From Lineus longissimus (taxonomy: Eukaryota > Nemertea > Pilidiophora > Heteronemertea > Lineidae), in assembly GCF_910592395.1 (NCBI RefSeq), contig NC_088311.1, positions 14,574,501 through 14,638,500 of the forward strand: a stretch of DNA of 64,000 nucleotides, in the 5' to 3' direction. The notes beneath the pieces were generated by a model, which saw only the letters and a list, made by a program, of their open reading frames with translations, was not told the DNA's origin and ran no database searches. The position numbers and the translations under genes were made by a program. Numbering within the stretch: the first letter of the stretch is position 1; every line of letters starts with the position of its first letter. Shown piece by piece: positions 49,545 to 59,744 of the stretch.

Positions 49545-50719
49545 CATCTTTCTTGTGGCCAGCAGTGTGACTGTCAGCATGGTCAGTGTCCTACTGTTTT
49601 ATCTAGGCCTAGGGCAGTACCGTAGGCCTACGCAGGCTTGAAATTCCACTTCCACTCCCATCTGCGGTTGGGGGGGAGCTGTGTCTGGTGTCCTCCCACT
49701 GTGGCAGCCATTTCCGTGATGGATGTGCTTTGTACTAGTCTACAGATTCCCAGGAAATTGTGACAATCGAGCTAACATCAACACAAGGAAACACTTTGAA
49801 CACCAGTGACATACCATGAACGCACGAGACCACCTTACCGTCACTCGAACCATCTACACTACCGGCAGGCTTGTTTTCAACCACATGCGTCAGAGGTACC
49901 CAAGCCTCATATGGGATAACCTAGGACACATTAAACCGTAATCTTACCCAGTTTATGTCAGTACAAGCAATATCCCATCATTTATTTCTGGCTTCTTCAT
50001 CACTAGGTGAGAGGATGCATTCCCTTTTTGGGTAATGCATCCTCTCACCGCCAAACATATTCATCTCCAACAATCATTTCTCTTACAGCAACATCATAGA
50101 GTATTTTATTGTTACAATGACCCATCTTCCATCAGCAGTGGTACACTGCAATCTCACGTATCTAAATGCATGACATTCAATTCTTCCAAGCAATCCTTAC
50201 TTAATACACACAGTACATTAAGTCATTATCTTTCTATATTGTCAGTGCATGGAGTTGGGGTTCTGGCTTTCAAATTCCTTATCACACTTACTACCATTTC
50301 TCAACTGACTAAATGCTCATCTGAAGAAAGACAAGTCATGAAATGGATGCAAGCAAACAATTCATTTCAACATGAACAGTTCAATTATAAACCAGTAACT
50401 TTTCCTTTGGCCTCAGAATAACAGGTCTCATTACTGAAGGCACACGGCTAAGCACTTCATACATACATAACAGTCATTATCTATACATATATCTTATCAC
50501 TCCTATAACTCCCCTTCTAGTGGCAACACATGGCATCAAACCCTGGTTCCGAAAACTCTTGATAGTAGGCATCCTAATCTTCAAGATCCATGACCGTTGT
50601 GCATAGGTTGCTGTGGAACGACTGTGTGTATTTTCAAGGTCAAGTTATTGATTTTTTGGTGACGAAATCGGCCTGGCTGGCATTCTTTAGTGCCTGTATA
50701 TGGATTTAATAACGACCAG
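49545..50719. other. No gene recognised; one strong hairpin
   Basis: Apart from the hairpin at 50006-50049, nothing identifiable was seen. A 128-codon plus-strand ORF from 50035 begins inside the hairpin and has no recognisable domain. Confidence 0.4.
50006..50049. repeat. Strong hairpin with 16-bp perfect arms
   Basis: GGTGAGAGGATGCATT pairs with AATGCATCCTCTCACC. Inside it CCC-TTTTT-GGG extends the stem, with one unpaired T. Confidence 0.8.
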
Positions 50720-51061
50720 ATGACAACGGCGAGGCGTCTTTTGTCTGTCGAGGAAGTGTTGGCGGGACTTGTGGATGCAGATTCGGGCTCTGACGATGAT
50801 CTTGAAAGGGATAATGATTTTTTGGCGTGGTCCGGGTAGGGAGGGGTTAATTTCCGTACTTTTGGCCATTTTGGCCATTTTGCTGCATGGAACCTGTAGA
50901 GAAAGGCCTTAGGATTAAAACAAACATTAGTTGTAGTAAATCATCTTCAACTTTTTCTATCTCATTTGAGCAAAAACTAAAGAGTGTCAGAAAAGTTGAA
51001 ACTGGCAAAAACCTGTGGCGAAAAAAGCAGAATTTATGAATAATGTCTGACGTCTAAAGGG
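50720..51061 (+). pseudogene. piggyBac-like remnant (N-terminus and one terminus)
   Basis: The 39-codon ORF at 50720-50839 (MTTARRLLSVEEVLAGLVDA, then DSGSDDDLE) resembles the start of piggyBac-type transposases, with an acidic Ser/Asp run, and stops in TAG. At 51047-51065, gacgtctaaaggg is followed by TTAA, so on the other strand TTAACCC TTTAGACGTC has the form of a piggyBac terminus in its TTAA target. The transposase core is missing. The opposite terminus was not found, so the call rests on these two hints. Confidence 0.4.
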
Positions 51062-51110
51062 TTAAGAGCAAAGCTAAAGCTTAATCGATTTTTCAATCTA
51101 AATAAATAGG

Positions 51111-52790
51111 ATGGCGACAGGAGGACTACTCAATACTGAAAGGACACATAAGATACCACTTGGTTTGAAGGCTGATAGGCAGCAACACATTATCACTCAC
51201 AACCTGTCTTCTGCTAATCATAAAAAAACACGCTACTTCAGGGTACTGGCATTGAGAGAGAATACATTCTTTATACCCAAATTTCTTATTCTGTCTGCTG
51301 ATGTCAACATTTCTGGTGATTCCAAAACAGTGTTGTTAACAACCGCGGTAAAAACTTGATCTCCAAAATGGTGGTAAAATGGGAAACAGAACAGATATTT
51401 GATCTCAATGAATACAGTCATTATTCGACATTTAAAGATTTGTGGTTAACAGAGGTGGAGAGAAACGATAGTGTATTTCAAGGTATAAGACAATCTAAGG
51501 AAGTTAAGACCTGGTGTATCTGAAGCTAATGTTACCGGTGAGACTAGTGACGAAAAGACATTGAAGAAAGTGTTCGGTGATAAATACAAGATATCATTAG
51601 ATTTTGAAATGTTTTACAATCATGCTCCGTGTGGGGCAGTCACTTGAAAAACTTAGGTCTTGTACTCGAAATGTTTCATTTTAATCAATCTCAGATGAGG
51701 CTTGATACATAACTTGACAATATTCGGTTAACTGAAGAGACATCAACAGTACACGCATAAGTTTGAATGCTTACAAATAATAGGCACAACCAACCTATTT
51801 GTCTCTTCTTTGACAAATTCGTCCAGGAGGTGCTGCTACCTACACTAAGCCGGGTAAACTAAACCCCCAATGCAGGGTGAATTTCCACATGAATGATGTC
51901 CTTGATACTGGATCAAACCAAAAAACCTGCTCTTAAATAAGCCAGCAGAAACCTTTCTATTTAGGCAATTGAATTATACAGGAGGTGATGTTACATTCAA
52001 CGGAATATCTGAGAAAAAAAATCGCCTTGAAGTGGGTTTGTCTATTTTGCAAGAGTCGGCGTCCAGGAGAAATTGGCATCGCCAGCCCTATCACTTTCAA
52101 AGCCTCGTAACAACCTTACTACATCATAACACCTTGATACAATGACACTTACAGAACATTTGTTTCCTTATAACATTGAGTGACTCCCACAAATAAGAGA
52201 ACTTGACAGTCCTCAGCCGTAGGAAAGTGTTTAAGTTGATGGACAGGAAAACGCAAGTCTCCCGTGTCCCGCAAATTGGCGAAAGCGTGCTTTTTCGGAA
52301 TTCCTCAGACTCATCCAATAATCATCCGGAGGACCTCTGACCGGACCGGTCACAGGTTGTCCAAAAAAAGATGGAGACAAAATAATCAAGCTGCATACTT
52401 CACACTCCAGTTTACCAGTTTCCAATTCACGAGGACGAGATCATTGAGATCACATTAGCACCCAAGGAGGGAATCATAGTTACAAATACAACTTTAGCCA
52501 TGAACTACAAACTCGAAAATATCTGTTTTGAATACGACACAGTAACTCACAAGACAATAGCAAGTCAGCTCAGTAACAAGTAAAATTCTGGCTTCTCAAT
52601 CTATTACGATTGGGTAGATCATTTCAAGAATGTCAGTGTTAAAGCTAATGATACACTATTTAACGAGAATATCAATTTTCCAAGGATGTCCATTAAAGGC
52701 ATTGCTTCTATTCATGTCAGATTATGCTGATGGTTCTAGAGTTTCAGAGATGTTCAAAAACCCCAATATCACAGATTAACAGATTGTCTC
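51111..52790 (+). pseudogene. Second Polinton major capsid gene, heavily decayed
   Basis: The start MATGGLLNTERTHKIPLGLK matches the capsid at 7862. Frames change after about 51330, and stops accumulate. A 776-bp insertion (51629-52404), bracketed by ctcc, separates the codons for the HAP segment from the following strand. The segment after 52560 includes about 103 bp that are missing in the first copy. The C-terminus is cut off near 52790. A possible coding trace inside the insertion (NYTGGDVTFNGISEKKNRLE near 51970) suggests that the inserted DNA is itself gene-derived. Confidence 0.75.
51629..52404. other. Insertion inside the second capsid copy
   Basis: 776 bp between two ctcc tetranucleotides (51625-51628, 52405-52408). 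I found no inverted repeats. The source is unknown. Confidence 0.5.
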
Positions 52791-52841
52791 TTTACAACAT
52801 TAAACAATCGTGAGGGAATCAATTGATTTCCTTCTAACTAA

Positions 52842-53068
52842 ATGAATACACCAGGAAGAAAGATATCATCAATACTCTGTACCAAAGTGTACTACAACTA
52901 TTGGTAACTCTTACTTACTAAGAAGGTTTCAAAGAATTAATATTGATTCATCAAGTCAGGCAAACTTAGAAGAGGTTCTTAAACCGGGATGGAACTGTAG
53001 CTGTTAGTAATGGGACATTAGAGTACCTTTATTATCAAAGTATCTTACCAAGAAACATAATGAAGTAG
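52842..53068 (+). pseudogene. Second copy of the 78-aa Polinton protein
   Basis: The ends match the gene at 6360-6596 (PGRKDIINTLYQS at the start, NGTLEYLY and ILPRNIMK at the end). The middle has a frameshift and stops. The start codon is again in a CTAAATG context. The penton-like and 152-aa genes that follow in the first copy are absent here. Confidence 0.7.
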
Positions 53069-53432
53069 AGTACCTTAAGTTTAACAAGTCACTAAACACA
53101 CAGATCATAGTGCCTTCCGGAAAAAGGCTAAATGACAAAACTGGTGAAACCTTCTTCTTTGTGTTTCTCCAGTTAGCACAATCATCGATAATCAATAATG
53201 TGTTTGATCCTGTGAATGCAAATTTAAGGACAAGGTTTAACTATGTTGACATTTTTATCAGTGTAAATCCATTCCCTGTCGTGTGTCTTATTGTTGAAAT
53301 ATGTTGGACAGAAAATCTTATGGAACTTATAACGATATCCCTTTTCTAAGAGGTCAAGAGCAAAATGTGTCTTATCACAATTCGTCACACCGGATATGAG
53401 CATGTTGTGTGGCTCGTAAAGAAGCAGTTCAT
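53069..53432 (-). pseudogene. Second Polinton packaging ATPase, decayed
   Basis: Traces in several frames include the segment around the Walker A region near 53390, CPTYFNNKT-like text near 53290 and IIDDCANWRNTKKK near 53190. The GRHYDLCV segment is near 53110. The orientation is opposite to its neighbours, as in the first copy. Confidence 0.7.
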
Positions 53433-53436
53433 AGAA

Positions 53437-55140
53437 ATGAATTCAAAAGATCAAACAGGACAAAGTCCAGAGAGCACGACTTCGTCACAGGAGCAAAGCT
53501 CTAAAGCTTGAACCGAGGCAAGGCTCGAACAGGATGAAGTACAGAGAGCAGAGTTTGAACAGTATCTGAAAGATTTGTACTACAACCCTGAAAGTCCTGT
53601 AGATTACAGTTCATTGAGTAAAATGTAGAAACAGGTAAAGGAAGATAAAGCTCTGATGAAACACAAAGTATTGAACGAATTTCTAGACACCCTGTCACCC
53701 TACCAACTACATAAACCGGCTATTAGGAAATTCACCTTTATATGTATGTTTATTCGTACAAAAAATAGTACAGCTTTTTCGTGCAAAGTGCAGATCAACT
53801 TATCTTTTGAACCTTAAAGGGAAGGGCCCGCCAAAAAATGGGGAGTTTTGGACGGCCCGGTCAAAACCTTAGGCGGGAATAAGGTTTCATTGATAAATAT
53901 AAGGAGTTTTAAGGAACCCAAAACACTTGCAAGGTTTAAGAAATACTGGTCTGTCATTGGTTTACGTTTTCTTATCATCAACATAATCAGTCCTTTTTCT
54001 AAGGTTATTTGGTTTCCATGGTTTCCACGTCCCCACCCGACTCAAAGTCCATATATATGTACTACTATTCTTTGCATTCTCCATCTTTTCTTTGCTAAAA
54101 CATCACTTCTATTACTATTGACGATGTAACATGTCCTAACTGCATTCCACTATCATCGCCGACTTTATTTATATACCAGAAGACTGGCCTCTGTGCAGCC
54201 GATTATGTAGCCCATAGTGGAAACAGCTGACAGCACCCAGGGGATCCACGTGCTGCTCGCGAATTTTCAACTCGTAGTAAACAAAAAGTTGTAAAGTTAT
54301 GTAAATATGCTTCCTTATATGGAACTAGTGACGTCACACAGTAGTTTGTAATTTCGCTACAGATGTCACTACTGCTCTCGGTTGTAAGACGATTCAATTT
54401 CTTTAAGTGCATTACAATCAATCATCCTATGTTATTAAGTGTGCAAAGAAAGTCTATAATTTGTCCTAACTCTTCCTTTAAATAGGAGGCAATGACCGGT
54501 GTGCAAGGGATAGTAGTCCTAGGGCTGATAGTCCGTGTAACAATAGCCCGCATTGCTAAATGTTTTGGTTAGGGTTAGCGGTACAATAGGTCATGATGCT
54601 TAATTGATCAAATACAATGCTACCGGACTATGACTCCAGAGGTACTATATCCGCTGTCACACCGGACTCCCTCAATTTTAGTAACTCCCTGATTTGCTGT
54701 GCGGTTCTAAATGCTTCAGTGTTCTCATCAACTCTGTTTACAATTGAATACGAGAAATTTATGCGGACAGCGTCATATTTACAAGAACCATATTTCCGAC
54801 TGATTTTGATAAAGTTTTTACTCAGGTTCGACGCGCTTCCCTCCAGTAACAAGTTCTTACATAACATTAAGTAAATGTTATCTGATTTGAACATATGTTC
54901 GATGTATCTCAATGTCCTCCTTTCCAGAAGTGTCTCCATATTACAGTCATGGTCTTTAGAAAGACAATGCGCAATGGTATCTTACATCGACCAACAATGG
55001 CAAGCTGACCTGGTTGACATGCAGAAGTTTGAGAGAAAAATAAAGGTTACAGATACATATTAACAGTAATATATTCAATCGTTACGCTTGGGCTCTGGCA
55101 GTAAAGAGGAGGAGAGGAGAAGATATCAGAGACTTCGATA
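53437..55140 (+). pseudogene. Second Polinton integrase, split by a 1.2-kb insertion and truncated
   Basis: The start ATG at 53437 lies 4 bp from the opposed ATPase start. The first part contains triloop palindromes (53458-53501) and then YLKDLYYNPESPVDYSSLSK, with stops. It breaks off at 53740 within the codons for the segment before the catalytic core and resumes at 54959 with SYIDQQWQADLVDMQKFE. Similarity ends near 55140, so most of the core and the chromodomain are gone. Confidence 0.8.
53741..54953. mobile_element. Unclassified insertion with 5-bp target duplication
   Basis: The 1,213-bp insert is flanked by cttta (53736-53740 and 54954-54958); the integrase sequence is continuous without it. 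A minus-strand ORF of 103 codons (54939-54628) has no domain I recognise. No terminal repeats were seen. A solo LTR or a truncated retroelement is possible. Confidence 0.55.
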
Positions 55141-55936
55141 AAGTCCTATATATACAGTTTTCTCTCAACTGTGTCATAGCCACCGAGATGCGTTTTGGCA
55201 TGGGTGGCCAATCAATTTCAGTGGTTATCTGGTACATTTTAATTTCGATGAATCGGTGTCGCCACATTGTCAGCGCATGAAAAAATTAAATTACATAATA
55301 TTGGTCAATAAGGCCCCTTACGCGAGTGCGTTTGCAGCGTTTTTTCTGGTCCTCTCTAACTTCAAAGTCGGATATCTAAAGAAGTACTCGACAGATTGAA
55401 TTAAGACCAACGCTTTTCATTAGTGGAAATCAATATCTTTATTTTGAGACCAAAACAGCGGAGATTCTGTATATTATGACTAATTGCTTTACAATAATGT
55501 GAAGAAAGCGCCTCAATTACGTAATTCTAAGTGGGACCTTTATGTTCATTTCGTTATGCTACTGGTAAATATGTTGTAATATAGAACAAAATTGGGGTAA
55601 AACTTACCTCGAGAAGCTTCTGGCTGCTAATTCTAAATACGCCTCTGTTCATCCTGTTCATCTCTACCAACAACCTGCATGCAGGCTACAGGTTTATCAA
55701 AGATACCATGAGCACTATAGCCATTGTTTCAACAGCCATGATGAACATCCCGTCGTCATCATTCTGGAAGAGCTCGCATTGTTCCCGTCGGTGTGTTACA
55801 CCCACTGGCTGATGTTGAATCCCTTTTGAGCTTTTTGCAACACTCATGCACTCAAGAGTTTGGAACAGTCTAAATCGGCATGGTAGTTCGTAAAAAAGTC
55901 ATTCTGAGTGACTCTGGTTTTACTCGATGATATTTT

Positions 55937-56117
55937 CAAAACTGATTTAAATTTTAATCAGTTTTGGAAATGACTACACCTAAGATTTCGGACAATCAAG
56001 GGTACTCATTCCAAAACTGATTTTAATTCAAATCAGTTTTGGAAATAATTTGTCTCTGGTTTCTGACAATACGGCGGTGTCTCATTCCAAAACTGATTTT
56101 AAATAAAATCAGTTTTG
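55937..56117. repeat. Tandem array of three near-identical hairpins
   Basis: The palindrome CAAAACTGATTT...AAATCAGTTTTG occurs at 55937-55966, 56012-56041 and 56088-56117, spaced 75 and 76 bp. The spacers share pieces such as ggacaatc/tgacaata and ctcattcc. Loop sequences differ while arms are kept. Confidence 0.8.
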
Positions 56118-56762
56118 CGATTGACCAAAGACTTTGATAGATATAAAATCTAGGCATTTTATTGTCGGTCTTTGATAATCTACCAGATTCACATTTTTTT
56201 TATCTGCCTGGATTTATCTGCCTTGATTTAGAAAAACCATAGAAATTCTCAATTTCTTCCAAGCCGTATTTCAATACCTGAAAAATGCTATGAATTGAAT
56301 AGTAGAATCAAACTTTCAACAATTTTAACATCATTAAAACATGGTATGTTTTTCGAATATCAACCACTTCTCGTATTTAAGTTTTATTTCTCACTCCCTT
56401 GGTCACTTTCAATGAGTTTTTTTAAATAAGGGCCAGGGGTATGCTATAGTAAATTGTCCGAATGGTATCCAAGTGGCAGTAGCTAACTATTGAAAATAAT
56501 AGTTGCAAACATATTTTTGAAATATGTTGAAAATATATTCATCAACTGTGATACCTCACCACCTAAAACACATAATGGTACACTTAGATAAATCATTCAC
56601 CATGTGTCAACACCAGCCGCGTGTTCGTCCTTATTCCCAGTGGGTTGTGGTTATCGACCTGTCAATGATCGCTTTACCTGTTGCCATTCCCCAATCCGTC
56701 GCACCGGCCGGAAACAGCAAAACGGCATTATCAAGTATTTTTACGTGTGGTGATATAAGGTA

Positions 56763-58049
56763 AAGTGGGGTATTTGTAGCCCCGGTCTAATTGTAGCCCC
56801 TGGCATTGTTTTTTATTCATATTCCGGTAAGCATAGAATTATTCCGCCAACACAAGCATGGATATGAAAGAGGCGACTTTTGAGTATCACAACATGAATA
56901 GTTTTGGATTATGCAACATGTTATGAAAGAGCTTTAACTGTACGAAGTAAATAAATTAGACACACGCACATGGGATCGAACGTTTTGCAGGTATGAATTT
57001 TCCACACATACAGAGCAATCTTATATTTGAAACTTGGTTCAGGTGATCTGTACTAAGTGAAGAGAATGTTATATGCGGCATTTGATGTAATTATCAAAAT
57101 TAAATTTTTCAGAGACACTTTTCGGTCCAAGGTACCCTCGGGGCATTTGTAGCCCTTTGGTTCGGGGTATTTGTATTCCCTATGAAAAGCTCATTTTATC
57201 TTGTCATAAGTCATGAAGATGCTAGGTTTCTTTATTCTTATATCATAATATATTATTTCATCATAAATCTATCTGATTTCGATACAATGTTAACCATTTA
57301 TGTACCAACAATGATACATTTGAGGTTCCATACCAGTTTATCTGACATTATTTCGAAAAGTGTTAATATTTTCAAAGTTACTGGTGTCTCTAGTTAACGT
57401 CACACCATTTACTAGATAGCAGCATTTCTCATGATACATTGCATTACCATTAAGTGATTCCAGATATGGTTGGAGTTGATACATAACCCATACCTGAAAC
57501 TACAGTTTTTAATGGAGCACGACAAAACTGTCGGTTACTTCAGAATATCACAATATGTTGTCTGACACAAGGTGTAATATACAACAAGGGTGATATAAAC
57601 AGAACTTTGTATTTTCACACCAGTTTCAGTCTGATTTTCGACGATATTGTTGGTAAGTGATTGCATCGAACGTCCCTTAATGTGTTCGATAAATACCGTC
57701 TGATACCAGGAAAAATCTCGTCGTCAACCTATAGATTGGAATAATATGGAAAGTTTTATTACCAATAAAGACCATAAACATGCGAAAATTTCTCATACAT
57801 AAAAGGACATGCAATTTTAAATTTTAGTCAGGGGCTGCAAATACCCAAAGGCCACGGGGTATGTGTAGCCCTTGACCACGAGTCTTGTATTGTCTCTCAG
57901 AGGCATTGTTTGAGATTAATTGTCCTAAATTGCAGACTTTAAAATTGGATGAAATGCAACTACAAGATGCAGGCCAGTTTTAGTGAATCTGCCTGGAAAT
58001 CGCCTGCTTAACCAAAGTTATAGGTTAAAATGGGGCTACAATTACTCCA
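56763..58049. mobile_element. Candidate element with imperfect inverted ends (TTGTAGCCCC)
   Basis: The left end AGTGGGGTATTTGTAGCCCC and the right end, reversed, AATGGAGTAATTGTAGCCCC agree at 16-17 of 20 bases. More copies of the motif lie inside (57140, 57835, 57870). No transposase or clear target duplication was found. Confidence 0.35.
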
Positions 58050-58493
58050 TTTTCTTTACTTTATTGTAGATTTGGACAAGGCATACACTTTAAAGTTAGA
58101 ATTCAAGTTATCAAGCCTTGACATCCCTAATATCCCCACAGGTGAAGTACCCAAGGCTGTATATCTTATACAGGGCGTCCCTTAAAAACAAAACCCACCA
58201 AAACAGGCCAATTTCTCAAAAAAAGTATGAATTATGTAGAAAAAGTGGTAGGCATTTCAGTGTAACAATATTAGCTTTTCACCTTTCGTTTCATCTGGGG
58301 ACAACTCCTGGGTTCATATTTTACATACACCCGCTGTGTAACAAGTACCTGTTTTCCAGGTTGGGATTTTAGATGCAACCGTATCAATTTTACTGGATCA
58401 AATTTTCGTGTTTGAAGGCCATTTTTATCAAAACTGTGCTAAGTTGGACCTTCAAACTTTAGGGATACATTTGTCCTTAGGGAATCTAGTGAT

Positions 58494-59209
58494 TGATAGA
58501 AACGCTAGGAAAGTATGAGCGTGGTTACCAGGACGTGTTGTCCTTGATGTTGAGTCCTAACGGCGACATGGTGCGCAGACGGTGGATCCAAAAAGACTCT
58601 CTAGAGAGTCTGGTGGCCTTGGCTTGGGCGCCATCTGGTGGGATGTGCATGAACTCAAGGATAGAGACAATAATGTCTTCCAGGCCATGATGGTCCGGGA
58701 GGTTAAAATGATGACCTATGACATCAGTGGCGATGTTTTTGTTGACGCTATAAAAGTGTCCTTGAAAGCGTTCTAGTAGTGTACGCTTAGTCTCGCCTAC
58801 ATATTGAATGTGACATTGTCTACATTGAATACAATAAATAACATTGTTGCTTTTACAACAAATTTTGATTTTTGTGTTATATATCTTCCCTGTGGTCCTG
58901 CTAGTGATGCGCCCCGTCTTGTCAAGACGAGGACAGTATCTGCATGTTCTTGGTGAAAGACAGGACCAGCGTGGAGGCTTGGTTGTGCTTGGCGCTACAA
59001 CCGTAGAAGGCCCTAATTTGGCTCGGACTAGGTTGTCTCTAAGGTTTTTAGGTCTTCTGAAACCATGTATGATTGGTGTCTCATACAGGTGTAGAGTAGT
59101 TTTGTGTCTAGCTAGGATGTCCAAGTTGTCTTTTAAAATGGCTGCTGGTTGTGTTAGCGCCGGGTTGAAGGTTGTGACAAAGTAGAAAGGAGCTTTGTCT
59201 TCCTCCTGA
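58494..59209 (-). repeat. Left arm: inverted copy of the Penelope ORF2 3' end
   Basis: It is the reverse complement of 61420-62135 and encodes the same last 199+ residues on the minus strand (59124-58525). No difference was seen. The inner edge joins ORF1 at about 59210. Confidence 0.95.
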
Positions 59210-59210
59210 T

Positions 59211-59744
59211 GAACTCACGGAAAAAGCAGCCCTGGACGCCTCACGGGGAGACGCCCTGGTCCGAACCATCAGAACTATCTATGGCGAGGACGTCGACGGC
59301 TTCAACTTAGCCATAACTCTACTCAATTCACTGATCGCAGCAGACAAAGCTGGGGCCAGGGAAGTGATCCAAAGAAGGATGACGTCACAAACGCGCCTCA
59401 CCAATGAGCAGATAGCCGCATGTCTGGCCACTCACCAAATACCTAAGACGGTTTTTCAAGACGGGCCGATCAGGAGAGATCACACCAACCAAAGGACCGG
59501 CCGTCAGCCACAAGCCACAACAGCTTCAAAAGGCAGGAACAACACCAAACCCCGAAGGAGGTCGCGATCACCACATCGCGGAACACAGCCAACACAGCAA
59601 GCACAACCAAGATCGCGCCAGACGGCACAACCACGTCCAAGGCCAAGACCCATCTCCCCTCGACCAAACAGGGCGGGCAGAAGGGACTCCCAGCTACAGC
59701 TTTCGGCAAGAGAAGAAGCTCTCATCAAGGCTTTCAGAAAGTGA
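59211..59744 (+). CDS. Penelope ORF1, 5'-truncated
   Basis: The frame is open from the inverted-repeat junction (ELTEKAALDASRGDALV...) without an ATG, so its N-terminus was lost. The product would have a helical N-terminal part and a very basic Arg/Pro/Gln/Thr-rich C-terminus (KPRRRSRSPHRG, then PRPRPRPISPRPNRAGRRD). This is consistent with an RNA-binding protein. It ends in TGA at 59742-59744 and overlaps ORF2 by four bases (GTGA). No named domain is recognised. Confidence 0.65.
   Translation, partial: ELTEKAALDASRGDALVRTIRTIYGEDVDGFNLAITLLNSLIAADKAGAREVIQRRMTSQTRLTNEQIAACLATHQIPKTVFQDGPIRRDHTNQRTGRQPQATTASKGRNNTKPRRRSRSPHRGTQPTQQAQPRSRQTAQPRPRPRPISPRPNRAGRRDSQLQLSAREEALIKAFRK

Larger units (their letters stand above)
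55146..58493. other. Intergenic region with structured repeats, no gene
   Basis: Only short ORFs are present. It includes a triple-hairpin array (55937-56117) and a candidate element with repeated TTTGTAGCCC motifs (56763-58049). The rest is AT-rich and unassigned. Confidence 0.45.

Noticed and set aside
50035-50421. 128-codon ORF as a gene
   Set aside because: It begins inside a palindrome, has no domain, and nothing supports expression.
58170-58200. tacagggcgtcccttaaaaa looks like a DNA transposon terminus
   Set aside because: No matching inverted end was found in the window.
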